Below are positions 9,068 through 17,302 of a DNA stretch of 64,000 nucleotides, piece after piece. Source of the stretch: RGIG1959 sp045604545 (GTDB lineage Bacteria; Bacillota; Clostridia; Oscillospirales; Acutalibacteraceae). The translations under genes and the position numbers were made by a program. The notes beneath the pieces were generated by a model, which saw only the letters and a program-made list of their open reading frames with translations, ran no database searches and had not been told where the DNA came from. Position 1 is the stretch's first letter; every line of letters begins with the position of its first letter. The DNA lies in the NCBI GenBank assembly GCA_045604545.1, contig JAZUOG010000061.1, positions 21,189 to 85,188 on the forward strand. Reading direction: 5' to 3'.

Positions 9068-9577
9068 ATGTCGATCTTTCATCCGACCATGCTCAGACAG
9101 CGCATCTTTGACATCGGAATCGATGAGCTCAAAGAGATGGGCGTGAAGGCCCTGCTGCTTGATAAAGATAACACGCTGACAAAGCACCACGACCAGCAGT
9201 TTGACGATCGGACGAGCGCGTGGCTGACGGCGGTGCGTGAGGCGGGGATCGCGATGATGATCGTGTCCAACTCCCGCGAGCCGCGTATTCGCCCTTTCGG
9301 CGAGAGGATGGGACTTCCCTTTGTGCACACGGCGTGCAAGCCGTTGCCGTTCGGCTTTCGACGGGCGGTGAAGGTGCTCGGCGTTGACAAAACAGAATGC
9401 CTCGCTATCGGCGATCAGACTTTCACCGATGTGCTCGGTGCGCGACTGTGCGGCATTCGCGTTTGTCAGCTGATGCCCATCGAAGTGGAGAAAAAGGGTT
9501 TTCGCCTGCGTCGACATTTTGAGAAAGGCATTCTCAGACGCTATCAACAAAAACAAGAAAAGAGGGGTAAGCGATGA
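9068..9577 (+). CDS. YqeG-family HAD-superfamily IIIA phosphatase
   Basis: 169 residues. HAD motif I is LLLDKDNTL with catalytic Asp pair D32/D34, motif II is VSNSREPR, and motif IV is GDQTFTDVLGA. This is the small HAD IIIA group related to YqeG and the yeast phosphatidylglycerophosphate phosphatase Gep4. The substrate is not proven in most bacteria. AAAGGAGAG precedes the start, and the gene overlaps the next one by 4 bases. Confidence 0.88.
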   Translation: MSIFHPTMLRQRIFDIGIDELKEMGVKALLLDKDNTLTKHHDQQFDDRTSAWLTAVREAGIAMMIVSNSREPRIRPFGERMGLPFVHTACKPLPFGFRRAVKVLGVDKTECLAIGDQTFTDVLGARLCGIRVCQLMPIEVEKKGFRLRRHFEKGILRRYQQKQEKRGKR

Positions 9578-10437
9578 CAGCATTGTTCGGACCCGCGGGA
9601 AACGCCGATGCGTTTTATGAGGCGGGCTTCAAATCGACCTATCAGGCACCCGCGTGGCTCAGCTCGCTGGGACTTAGTGCCTATGAATATCAGTGCGGTC
9701 GCGGTGTGCGGTTGAGCGACACCGCCGCCGAGCAGATCCGTCTGGAAGCCGAAAAGCATCACATTGCCGTGTCGCTTCATGCGCCGTATTTCATTTCGCT
9801 CGCTTCCAAAGAGCCCGAAAAGCGGGACAATTCCGTGCGGTATATTCTTGACAGTGCCGAAGCGGTGGTGAGACTGGGCGGCGATCGCATCGTCGTTCAC
9901 CCGGGCGGACTCGGCGGACTTTCGCGCGAGGACGCAACGGCACTTGCCTGCGAAACGCTCAAAAAAGCACAAGATGCTCTCGATGCGGCGGGACTGTCGA
10001 TGGTGCATATCTGTCCCGAAACGATGGGCAAGATCAATCAGCTCGGCACGCTTGACGAGGTACTGACCATGTGCGGCGTGGACGAGCGGTTTTTGCCGTG
10101 TGTGGATTTCGGTCACCTCAACAGCCGCACCCACGGCGAGGTCAACAACCGCGAGGCATTCGCGGCACTGCTGTCGACGATGGATGCCGTCATCGGCACG
10201 GAGCGTGCAAACGTGTTTCACGCGCACTTTTCCAAGATCGAATATACGGCGGGCGGCGAGAAGCGCCACCTGACCTTTGAGGACACCCAATACGGTCCCG
10301 AACCCGATCCGTTGATGGCACTGCTCGCCGAGCAGGGACGCACGCCCGTCATCATCTGTGAATCGGACGGCACACAAGCCCACGATGCGGCGCGTATGAT
10401 GCGGCTGTATCACGCGGCAATGAAAGGAAGCGAATGA
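9574..10437 (+). CDS. Endonuclease IV-like TIM-barrel protein
   Basis: 287 residues of the AP endonuclease family 2 / xylose-isomerase-like TIM-barrel type. Metal-ligand-like motifs in order are SLHAPYFISLAS (about residues 68-79), VVHPGG (about 108-113), ICPETMGK (about 147-154), CVDFGHLNS (about 174-182), HAHFSKI (about 214-220) and a late ICESDGT (about 266-272). These fit endonuclease IV (Nfo), which cuts at abasic sites. The protein is somewhat diverged from classical Nfo and could instead be a sugar isomerase-like member. ATGA overlap with yqeG and a 1-base gap to aroQ indicate one transcript. Confidence 0.8.
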   Translation: MTALFGPAGNADAFYEAGFKSTYQAPAWLSSLGLSAYEYQCGRGVRLSDTAAEQIRLEAEKHHIAVSLHAPYFISLASKEPEKRDNSVRYILDSAEAVVRLGGDRIVVHPGGLGGLSREDATALACETLKKAQDALDAAGLSMVHICPETMGKINQLGTLDEVLTMCGVDERFLPCVDFGHLNSRTHGEVNNREAFAALLSTMDAVIGTERANVFHAHFSKIEYTAGGEKRHLTFEDTQYGPEPDPLMALLAEQGRTPVIICESDGTQAHDAARMMRLYHAAMKGSE

Positions 10438-10438
10438 G

Positions 10439-10867
10439 ATGAATATACTGGTGATGAACGGCCCGAACCTGAATTTGCTGGGAATACGCGAGCCGGGCAT
10501 TTACGGCAACGATACCCTGCAGACGTTGTGCGAAACGGTGGCAAAGGACGCCGCCGCGCGCGGTGTGCATGTGGATTTTTATCAGTCCAATCACGAAGGG
10601 GCGTTGATCGACACCCTTCATGACGCGATGGGAAAATATGACGGTATTATTCTCAACGCGGGTGCGTATACTCACTACAGCTATGCCATTCGCGATGCGA
10701 TCGCGGCGATCCGCATTCCCGTTGTGGAGGTGCATCTGAGCGATATTCACGCCAGAGAGCCGTTTCGTCATGTGTCGGTCATCGAGCCCGTCTGCGTCAA
10801 GCAGATCAGCGGTCTGGGAGTCGGCAGTTATCTGAAGGCGCTTGCCTTCTTGTGCGGGGAGGAATGA
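10439..10867 (+). CDS. aroQ: Type II 3-dehydroquinate dehydratase
   Basis: 142 residues, the dodecameric type II enzyme of the shikimate pathway. The N-terminal VMNGPNLNLLGIREPGIYG carries the lid Arg and catalytic Tyr. NAGAYTHYSYAIRDA and VEVHLSDIHAREPFR (catalytic His) are intact. The enzyme converts 3-dehydroquinate to 3-dehydroshikimate. Its start lies 1 base after the preceding stop. Confidence 0.96.
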   Translation: MNILVMNGPNLNLLGIREPGIYGNDTLQTLCETVAKDAAARGVHVDFYQSNHEGALIDTLHDAMGKYDGIILNAGAYTHYSYAIRDAIAAIRIPVVEVHLSDIHAREPFRHVSVIEPVCVKQISGLGVGSYLKALAFLCGEE

Positions 10868-10870
10868 CCC

Positions 10871-11938
10871 ATGAACACAAGGCTTTGCCTGCTTGCCGCC
10901 ACTCTGCGGCAGGGCGAGGCGGCACTCTTGGTATCGCCGTCCAACCGGCTGTATTACACCGGATTCGACAGCGATGCGGGCGTGCTGTGGGTGACAAAGG
11001 ACGAGGCGTGCTTTCTCACCGATTCGCGTTACACCGAGGCGGCGCGCCGCGTGATCGGCACGCTTTCTTGCCATCAGACCAACGCGTTTCTCACCGATGC
11101 GATAGCTCAGCTCAAGGAGCGCGGCGTGAAAACGGTGCTTGTGGAAGAGGACACACTCCATCTCGCGCAGTATCGCCGCCTGCGCAAACTGGCGGGAGAC
11201 ATCGACTATGTAACGGATTCGACTCTGTGTCGCCGTGTCCGTGAACAACGTCGCACCAAGGACGAACACGAAATCGCGTGCATTCGCCGCGCACAGGCGG
11301 TGACGGAGGCGGGATTTGATTTTATCCTGCCGCACATTGCTGTCGGTCGGCGTGAAAAGGACATCGCATTGGAGCTGGAAATGTTCATGCGCCGAAACGG
11401 TGCGGATCGTGTGGCGTTTGATTTCATTGTCGCGGCGGGGGCAAACGGCGCCTTGCCGCACGCGGTGCCCGGTGAGTATACCGTACAAAGCGGGGATTTT
11501 GTGACGCTGGATTTCGGCGCGACGGTTGACGGCTACCGCTCGGACATGACCCGCACGGTGGCGGTCGGCGAACCGACCGCTGAACAGCGCCGGGTATATG
11601 ACACGGTTCTCAAAGCACAAAAGGCGTGCCTTGACGGGCTGTATGTCGGTATGCGGTGTGAAGCGGGCGATGCTCTTGCCCGTCGTGTGATCGATGAGGC
11701 GGGTTACGGTGCGGCGTTCGGTCACAGCACCGGTCACGGCGTCGGCATCGACATTCACGAGTATCCCAATCTGTCACCGCGGTCGGATGAATGCCTGCGG
11801 GAGGGGGATGTGGTGACGGTGGAGCCGGGCATCTATCTTGAGGGGCGCTTCGGCGTGCGCATTGAGGATATGGTGTGGTTCACAAGCGATGGCGTTGTCA
11901 ATCTGACCGATTGCCCCAAAGACCTCATCATCTTGTAA
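10871..11938 (+). CDS. M24-family Xaa-Pro aminopeptidase/dipeptidase
   Basis: 355 residues with a creatinase-like N-terminal domain (about 1-125) and a pita-bread metallopeptidase domain. All five metal ligands can be placed: Asp in TLDFGATVDG and YRSDMTRT, His in FGHSTGHGVG, Glu in VEPGIYLE and Glu in RIEDMVW. The substrate is probably proline dipeptides or Xaa-Pro N-termini. An M24 gene directly before efp is a very common clostridial order. It starts 3 bases after aroQ. Confidence 0.93.
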   Translation: MNTRLCLLAATLRQGEAALLVSPSNRLYYTGFDSDAGVLWVTKDEACFLTDSRYTEAARRVIGTLSCHQTNAFLTDAIAQLKERGVKTVLVEEDTLHLAQYRRLRKLAGDIDYVTDSTLCRRVREQRRTKDEHEIACIRRAQAVTEAGFDFILPHIAVGRREKDIALELEMFMRRNGADRVAFDFIVAAGANGALPHAVPGEYTVQSGDFVTLDFGATVDGYRSDMTRTVAVGEPTAEQRRVYDTVLKAQKACLDGLYVGMRCEAGDALARRVIDEAGYGAAFGHSTGHGVGIDIHEYPNLSPRSDECLREGDVVTVEPGIYLEGRFGVRIEDMVWFTSDGVVNLTDCPKDLIIL

Positions 11939-11955
11939 AAATTTCAGAAAGATAC

Positions 11956-11984
11956 TTGAAAAATTCACATAGATAGGGTAAAAT
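11956..11984 (+). promoter_or_regulatory. Promoter for efp
   Basis: TTGAAA at 11956-11961 and TAAAAT at 11979-11984 with a 17-base spacer, giving a short leader before efp at 12039. Confidence 0.75.
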
Positions 11985-12038
11985 AGAGTATAAACTCTTT
12001 GGAGTATATCAAAATTTAAGTTCTTGGAGGAATGTCCC

Positions 12039-12596
12039 ATGGTTACAGCTGGCGATTTTCGCAACGGCATGACGTTCGAAATGGACGGTAACGTTTTCCA
12101 AATTGTCGAATTCCAACATGTCAAACCCGGTAAGGGTGCGGCGTTTGTTCGTACTAAGATCCGCAATGTGATCCAGGGTACGATCATCGAAAAAACCTTC
12201 AACCCGTCGGATAAGTTCCCGACCGCGTACGTCGAGAGAAAGGATATGGAATATTCCTACACCGACGGCGATCTTTACTACTTCATGGATCCCGAGACCT
12301 ATGAGCTCGTGCCGATCGGCGCGGACGTTCTCAGCGACAGCTTCAAGTTCGTCAAAGAGAATTTCGTGTGCAAGGTCGCTTCCTACAAAGGCAAGGTGTT
12401 CAGTGTTGACGCCCCCAACTTTGTTGAGCTGCAGGTCACCGAGACCGATCCCGGCTTCAAGGGCGATACCGCCACGAACGCCACCAAACCCGCCACGCTG
12501 GAGACCGGCGTGGAAATCCGCGTGCCGCTGTTCATCGACGAGGGCGAAATGATCCGCGTTGATACCCGCACCGGTGAGTACATGGAGCGCGCGTAA
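12039..12596 (+). CDS. efp: Translation elongation factor P
   Basis: 185 residues, standard length, with the three EF-P domains. The ATG at 12039 follows TTGGAGG; the frame is open 5 codons upstream, through that site. The tip loop of domain I reads KPGKGAAF, with the modifiable Lys at position 32 as in Bacillus EF-P. EF-P rescues ribosomes stalled at polyproline. No modification gene lies nearby. Confidence 0.97.
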   Translation: MVTAGDFRNGMTFEMDGNVFQIVEFQHVKPGKGAAFVRTKIRNVIQGTIIEKTFNPSDKFPTAYVERKDMEYSYTDGDLYYFMDPETYELVPIGADVLSDSFKFVKENFVCKVASYKGKVFSVDAPNFVELQVTETDPGFKGDTATNATKPATLETGVEIRVPLFIDEGEMIRVDTRTGEYMERA

Positions 12597-12639
12597 TGTC
12601 AAGCGTTTCTCATAATTTGATTTTAAGGAGGCACCTACA

Positions 12640-13089
12640 ATGGATTTGACCGAAAAGATTGCGTATCTCAAAGGCTTGCTTGAAGGCATGGAGATCGACA
12701 AAGAGAGCAAGGAAGGCAAGATCTATACAGCGATCATGGACGTTCTGTCCGATATGGCGCTGACCATCGAAGATATGGCGGATTACGTCGACGAGCTTGC
12801 CGCTCAGGTTGACGAGATCGACGAAGACCTCGCAGACGTTGAAGATTATCTCGACGAAGAGTGCGACGATTGCGACTGTGACTGCGATTGCTGCGACGAC
12901 GAGGATTGGGACGGCGAGTTCTATGAAATCACCTGCCCTGCCTGCGGCGAGACCTTCGAGGTTGACGAGGAGACCCTGCTCGACGGCGGCATTGCCTGCC
13001 CCGAGTGCAACGAGCCCCTCGAGTTCGACATTGATTGCGACTGTGGTTGCGGCGATGATTGCGACTGCGACGGCGACGAGGAAGAATAA
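12640..13089 (+). CDS. CD1247-type acidic zinc-ribbon protein
   Basis: 149 residues. Residues 1 to about 55 (MDLTEKIAYLKGLLEGM onwards) form a conserved helical start found in clostridial proteins named after CD1247. An Asp/Cys-rich stretch (about 70-87) follows, then a zinc-ribbon with ITCPACGE and IACPECNE knuckles, then a second Asp/Cys-rich tail. The net charge is extremely negative. The knuckles suggest zinc binding; the Asp-Cys runs could bind further metal. A good AAGGAGG site precedes the start, 43 bases after efp, so it is probably in the efp transcript. Function unknown. Confidence 0.85.
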   Translation: MDLTEKIAYLKGLLEGMEIDKESKEGKIYTAIMDVLSDMALTIEDMADYVDELAAQVDEIDEDLADVEDYLDEECDDCDCDCDCCDDEDWDGEFYEITCPACGETFEVDEETLLDGGIACPECNEPLEFDIDCDCGCGDDCDCDGDEEE

Positions 13090-13100
13090 GTAACCCCATC

Positions 13101-13138
13101 AAATCAGCGCGGAAACGGTCGTTTCTGCGCTGATTTTG
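13101..13138 (+). terminator. Terminator after the zinc-ribbon gene
   Basis: AAATCAGCGC pairs with GCGCTGATTT, with further pairing of the adjacent GAAAC/GTTTC; a short T-rich end follows. Confidence 0.75.
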
Positions 13139-13162
13139 TCTGTTTTGAAAGGAAGGATTCCC

Positions 13163-14086
13163 GTGCTTTGTCATGGATTGGAAGAATTGATCGGCGGCAC
13201 ACCGCTGATGGCGGCAGATCGGCTTTGCGAAAAACAGCATCTCGGTGCACGGTTGCTTCTTAAGCTGGAATATGCAAACCCCGCAGGATCGGTGAAGGAT
13301 CGTGTGGCGTTGCAGATGATCGTCGAAGCGGAGAAGAACGGGACGCTCAAAGCGGGCGGCACGATCGTCGAGCCGACTTCGGGTAACACCGGCATCGGAC
13401 TTGCCGCGATCGCCGCCGCGAAAGGCTATCGCCTCATCATCACGATGCCCGACACGATGTCCGTGGAACGTCGTCAGCTGATGACGGCATACGGTGCCGA
13501 GCTGGTGCTGACCGACGGCAAGCGCGGTATGGCGGGGGCAATCGAGCGGGCAAAAGAGCTGGTCGCGGAAATCGACGGTGCGATTCTGGCGGGACAGTTC
13601 GACAACCCTGCAAACCCCTTGGCACACCGTCTGACAACGGGTCCCGAGATCTGGAAGGACACCGACGGCGCGGTGGACGTGTTTGTTGCGGGAGTCGGCA
13701 CGGGCGGCACGATCACGGGTGTCGGCGATTACCTCAAGGAACAAAACGCCGCTGTCAGAGTGGTGGCGGTGGAGCCTGCCGATTCGCCCGTGTTGTCGGG
13801 TGGCAAGGCGGGACCTCACGGACTGCAGGGTATCGGTGCAGGGTTTGTCCCCGATGTGCTGGACATTGATGTGTACGATGAGGTCGTCCGTGTGACGACC
13901 GAGGAGGCCTTTGCGGCGGCACGACTGCTTGCGAAAACCGAAGGACTGCTTGTCGGCATTTCCTCGGGCGCGGCACTTCATGCCGCGATGACACTTGCCG
14001 CAAACGCAGACTATGCAGGTAAAACCATTGTTGTATTGCTCCCCGACACGGGTGCACGCTATCTGTCTGCCGGATTGTTTGAATGA
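13163..14086 (+). CDS. cysK: Cysteine synthase (O-acetylserine sulfhydrylase)
   Basis: 307 residues from a GTG at 13163 with AAAGGAAGG upstream; an earlier in-frame TTG at 13136 lies in the preceding terminator. This is a fold-type II PLP enzyme. The PLP lysine is K45 in NPAGSVKDR. The substrate loop TSGNTGIGLA, the phosphate cup GTGGTITG and a late SSGAA are intact. It makes cysteine from O-acetylserine and sulfide. No T-box or S-box leader fits in the short upstream gap. Confidence 0.94.
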   Translation: MLCHGLEELIGGTPLMAADRLCEKQHLGARLLLKLEYANPAGSVKDRVALQMIVEAEKNGTLKAGGTIVEPTSGNTGIGLAAIAAAKGYRLIITMPDTMSVERRQLMTAYGAELVLTDGKRGMAGAIERAKELVAEIDGAILAGQFDNPANPLAHRLTTGPEIWKDTDGAVDVFVAGVGTGGTITGVGDYLKEQNAAVRVVAVEPADSPVLSGGKAGPHGLQGIGAGFVPDVLDIDVYDEVVRVTTEEAFAAARLLAKTEGLLVGISSGAALHAAMTLAANADYAGKTIVVLLPDTGARYLSAGLFE

Positions 14087-14100
14087 AAAGGAACGGGCGC

Positions 14101-14130
14101 TTGACAAAGCGTCCGTTCGCTTTATATAAT
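14101..14130 (+). promoter_or_regulatory. Strong promoter for the 14155 gene
   Basis: Perfect TTGACA (14101-14106) and TATAAT (14125-14130) hexamers with an 18-base spacer, beginning 14 bases after the cysK stop. Confidence 0.88.
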
Positions 14131-14154
14131 GGTGATGAAAAGGAGGTGCGTAAC

Positions 14155-14670
14155 ATGGTATTCAAACCGCAGATAAAAACGATTCTGGAATGTGTCGGCG
14201 CGATCGTTGCTGTGATATGCTTTGCGATCATGCAGGTGGTCTATTGGAAAAACGCGGCAGGACTAGGCGTGTGTCTGGTATTTCTGCTCTTGTTAATACC
14301 GGTTACCATCTCGTCCTGCCGCACGCTTGTCATGGATCGGGAAGGCTGTACCGTGACGCTGTTGTGGTTCAAAAGGACATATCACTGGGAAGACCTGCAG
14401 GTGAAGCGGTATGTGAGATATGATGATGAATTAAGCTTTTGGGGCTGCCGTACTTATTTTAACAGCACCGGCGCGGAATTCTCTCTGAAAAAAGCGGCGA
14501 TTCCGTTCAAGGGGCTTTTTCGCGTGTATAGCCTTTTGCGATATCCGTTCAGCTTTTTCTATGTCCATTTTCAAAAACCGAGAAGCCTGTTTTCCGAACG
14601 GGAAGATTTCGAGAATGCATTTCGCAAGACAATGAGGGAATGGCAAGTGGACATGCAGGAAGAGGCATGA
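14155..14670 (+). CDS. Small membrane protein of unknown function
   Basis: 171 residues from the ATG at 14155, chosen because AAAAGGAGGTG precedes it and the perfect promoter lies just upstream. Two hydrophobic segments (about residues 12-30 and 38-58) form a hairpin in the membrane. The remaining soluble part (VMDREGCTVTLLWFKRTYHWEDL onwards) looks like a small beta-rich, PH-like domain of bacterial membrane proteins. No closer family was recognised. Confidence 0.75.
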   Translation: MVFKPQIKTILECVGAIVAVICFAIMQVVYWKNAAGLGVCLVFLLLLIPVTISSCRTLVMDREGCTVTLLWFKRTYHWEDLQVKRYVRYDDELSFWGCRTYFNSTGAEFSLKKAAIPFKGLFRVYSLLRYPFSFFYVHFQKPRSLFSEREDFENAFRKTMREWQVDMQEEA

Positions 14671-14680
14671 GAAACCAACG

Positions 14681-14741
14681 AAAAGGCACCCTCTTGAGGC
14701 GCACTCCGTAAGGAAGTGCGCCTCGAGAGGGTGCCTTTTTT
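14681..14741. terminator. Long bidirectional terminator
   Basis: A hairpin of about 24 base pairs (AAAAGGCACCCTCT.. against ..AGAGGGTGCCTTTTTT). It has A- and T-runs on both sides, so it can end both the plus-strand membrane protein gene and the minus-strand DUF11 gene. Confidence 0.93.
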
Positions 14742-14747
14742 ACACCG

Positions 14748-15596
14748 TTACACGGTTCCCGTGACGGTGAGGGTGACCGAGCCGGGGGTGACGATCCACG
14801 CGCCGGTTGTCGGATCCTGCACATAGGTGGCGGCAGGAACGGTGATCTGAGAGGCCACCGTCGCGAATTCGCCTGTTGCTTCGTTATAAGTGTAGTTGTC
14901 GGGCTCTGTCAGCGTGTCGCCGTCCAGCGTGACAACGATATCCGACAAGATCGGATCGAAGGTGTCGGTGATGACGATGTTGTCCGCGGCTGTCGCATCG
15001 GTGTTACCGCGATTTTCGATGACGAACGTATAGGTCAGCTCGCCGTTTTCGGCGACGGTGTCGGGAGAAAGCGACTTTACGATACCGAGGGCAGGTTCCT
15101 CTGCGGTGGTGATCGTTTCGGTGGCGGTGATCGGTGTGATGCCGCCGCTGATGACAACGGTGTTGGTGATCTCGCCGCCCGTGACGGGGGAGGCAAATTC
15201 ATTGACTCTGACGGTATACAGCACGGTCGTGACGCCGTTTGCGGGAACGGTGATGTCGGTGATGACAAGGGTGTCGCCTGCTGTGACGACGGGGTCGGGT
15301 TGCAGGACGCCGTCCTCAAATACCGTGACCGAATCGTCAACATACGTCAGCGGCGTGAGGGTTTGTGTGCCGACGGTGTAAGCACCGAGGTTGTCGGTGA
15401 CGGTGAGTCCCGTGATGGGCGCTGTGCCGCTGTTGATGATGTTGATGGCATAGGTGATCTCATCGCCCTGCGTGTAGGTGGCAGTGACGGCTGTCTTGGA
15501 GGCGGACAGCACCTCGACGATCTCGCCTGTCGTAATATTCGAATTGACAACGCCGCCGCTGTAGGTCAGCGTCGCCTGATTAAAAAACGTAGCCAT
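14748..15596 (-). CDS. DUF11-repeat protein without signal peptide
   Basis: 282 residues. The start MATFFNQATLTYSGG and the two following modules (VTATYTQGDEITYAINIINSGT and VAENGELTYTFVIENRGNTD, each followed by a V.D segment) are DUF11-type Ig-like repeats usually found in surface proteins. No signal peptide, membrane segment or sortase motif is seen. A good AGAAAGGAGA site supports the start. Leaderless DUF11 proteins could be assembled on spores or the envelope by another route; that is inference. It is divergent from the dockerin gene at 15756. Confidence 0.8.
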   Translation of the reverse strand: MATFFNQATLTYSGGVVNSNITTGEIVEVLSASKTAVTATYTQGDEITYAINIINSGTAPITGLTVTDNLGAYTVGTQTLTPLTYVDDSVTVFEDGVLQPDPVVTAGDTLVITDITVPANGVTTVLYTVRVNEFASPVTGGEITNTVVISGGITPITATETITTAEEPALGIVKSLSPDTVAENGELTYTFVIENRGNTDATAADNIVITDTFDPILSDIVVTLDGDTLTEPDNYTYNEATGEFATVASQITVPAATYVQDPTTGAWIVTPGSVTLTVTGTV

Positions 15597-15675
15597 AAGG
15601 GTGTTCTCCTTTCTGTTCTCGACAGCGATCGATCTGCTGTCATGACAGTATATGCCTGAAAACTAAGAAAGGTTC

Positions 15676-15704
15676 TTGAAAAAGCAGAGATTAACGTGTA
15701 TGAT
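15676..15704 (+). promoter_or_regulatory. Promoter for the dockerin-protein gene
   Basis: TTGAAA (15676-15681) and TATGAT (15699-15704) with a 17-base spacer, 51 bases before the start at 15756. Confidence 0.7.
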
Positions 15705-15755
15705 AAACGTATAAGAGAACGTTGCCGAAACTTTTTTGTGAAGGATGGTGACAGT

Positions 15756-17186
15756 ATGAGAACAACAGGTATACAAGCGGTCTTGAGTGTGCTGTTGTGC
15801 GCGATATGGCTGGTATTGCTGTGTCCGATCGGATTTGCCGCTGAAACGGATGTTGCGGTGTTGGACAGCGGCATGATATCGGAAACGGTAACATGGACGG
15901 TGTATGACAACGGTGAGTTGGTTGTTGACGGCACGGGTGCTGTGCCGTCGTACGTGTCGGCGGCGGCACCCTGGCAACCGTATACGCAGAAAATCACCGC
16001 CATTACCGTGACAAACGGCATTGTCGAAATCGGCAAAAATGCGTTCAGAGATTGTGTCCGTGTAACTTCCGTGAAGGTACCGTTTGTCGGTAAAAGTCGT
16101 GATGCCGACACTGAGCTTGAATCGAATTTCGGTTATATCTTCGGATACACGGAATATGAGGCGTTTGACGGAATGTGTGATGTGACACAGGAACCGGACA
16201 TGACGTTTGATCACATGTACGGTTATGTGTACTCTTCCCGTGACACAAACAATAATCAGTGGTTTATGATGTACAGATGGGCAGAGCGGGTGAATCAAAG
16301 CACGCCCGAGTGTACACACAAGGACCTTGCCGCGTGGTATCTGAAAAAACAACCCGCCTCTGCTTATTCAACAGCGTACACACCATATCAGGTAGTGCCG
16401 CTTGAGGGGAATTGGTATTCGTGCTTTTCGGGGCGTTTGGGAACAAATGTAGTTTTGCGAACCAATGCGTTCCACACACCCGCCTCTCTCGTTGATGTCA
16501 CGGTAACGGATGCCGAAACAATCGGAAACAAAGCGTTCTGCAACAATGTCAACTTGAAAACGATCTGTCTGAATGACGGCGTTACGACCATCGGTGACGA
16601 TGCGTTCCGGGGTTGCACAGCACTTGAACAGGTGTGGCTTTGCGGCGATGTCGAATCGATCGGCAACGAGGCTTTTGAAGGAGCAAGTGCCGCAACGCTG
16701 TATGCGTATTCACATCCGTACATCAAAAACTATTGCGAAAAGAACGGCCTCGGATATGTGGATGCGGCACAGGGAGCAACGTTTTTGTTGACGCCACCGT
16801 CAAAAACGACCTATGCGTTCGGACAAGCGCTTGATCTGAGCGGCATGTCGCTTTGCGTTGTGCACGCAGACGGCACTTCTCGTGAGTTTCAAACCGGGTA
16901 TACCGTTACCGGCTACGATGCAAAAGTTGTCGGAGAACAAACGATCACAGTGATACATCGCTTGTTTGAGTCAACGTTTTGTGTTACGGTGCAGGAGTGG
17001 TCTTTGCAAGGGGATGTGGATGGCGACGGTGAAATCACCACCTCCGATGCCCGTGCGATACTGAAGTATATGGTCGATGATATCGTGTTTGATGACCGTG
17101 CTATGAAAGCGGCTGATATGAACGGAGACGGCAAGGTGAATGCCGGCGACGCCCGTGCGATACTGATATATATGCTGAATAACTGA
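15756..17186 (+). CDS. Secreted LRR-Ig-like protein with C-terminal type I dockerin
   Basis: 476 residues from the ATG at 15756. A signal peptide (about 1-30, hydrophobic core LSVLLCAIWLVLL, ending FAA) is followed by BspA-type leucine-rich repeats (NGIVEIGKNAFRDC, then TIGDDAFRGCTALE and SIGNEAFEGAS), split by an insert of about 140 residues. A group-3 bacterial Ig-like domain comes next (about 345-410). The last 60 residues are a dockerin with two calcium-binding repeats, GDVDGDGEITTSDARAIL and ADMNGDGKVNAGDARAIL. It is therefore expected outside the cell, docked on a cohesin. The cohesin-rich protein at 19758 is an obvious partner. No catalytic domain was recognised; the LRR part may bind ligand. 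Confidence 0.92.
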   Translation: MRTTGIQAVLSVLLCAIWLVLLCPIGFAAETDVAVLDSGMISETVTWTVYDNGELVVDGTGAVPSYVSAAAPWQPYTQKITAITVTNGIVEIGKNAFRDCVRVTSVKVPFVGKSRDADTELESNFGYIFGYTEYEAFDGMCDVTQEPDMTFDHMYGYVYSSRDTNNNQWFMMYRWAERVNQSTPECTHKDLAAWYLKKQPASAYSTAYTPYQVVPLEGNWYSCFSGRLGTNVVLRTNAFHTPASLVDVTVTDAETIGNKAFCNNVNLKTICLNDGVTTIGDDAFRGCTALEQVWLCGDVESIGNEAFEGASAATLYAYSHPYIKNYCEKNGLGYVDAAQGATFLLTPPSKTTYAFGQALDLSGMSLCVVHADGTSREFQTGYTVTGYDAKVVGEQTITVIHRLFESTFCVTVQEWSLQGDVDGDGEITTSDARAILKYMVDDIVFDDRAMKAADMNGDGKVNAGDARAILIYMLNN

Positions 17187-17223
17187 TAAAAGCCACCTGT
17201 TCTTTGTGGACAGGTGGCTTTTG
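17187..17223 (+). terminator. Terminator of the dockerin-protein gene
   Basis: AAAAGCCACCTG pairs perfectly with CAGGTGGCTTTT around an 11-base loop. Confidence 0.9.
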
Positions 17224-17235
17224 CATAAAAATTGT

Positions 17236-17264
17236 TTGCACATTTGCGGACAGTATGCTATACT
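17236..17264 (+). promoter_or_regulatory. Promoter for the deacetylase-prfC unit
   Basis: TTGCAC (17236-17241) and TATACT (17259-17264), 17-base spacer. Confidence 0.75.
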
Positions 17265-17302
17265 GTGTTAGATTTATGATATTATGGGAGGTGTGCGGGC
17301 TG

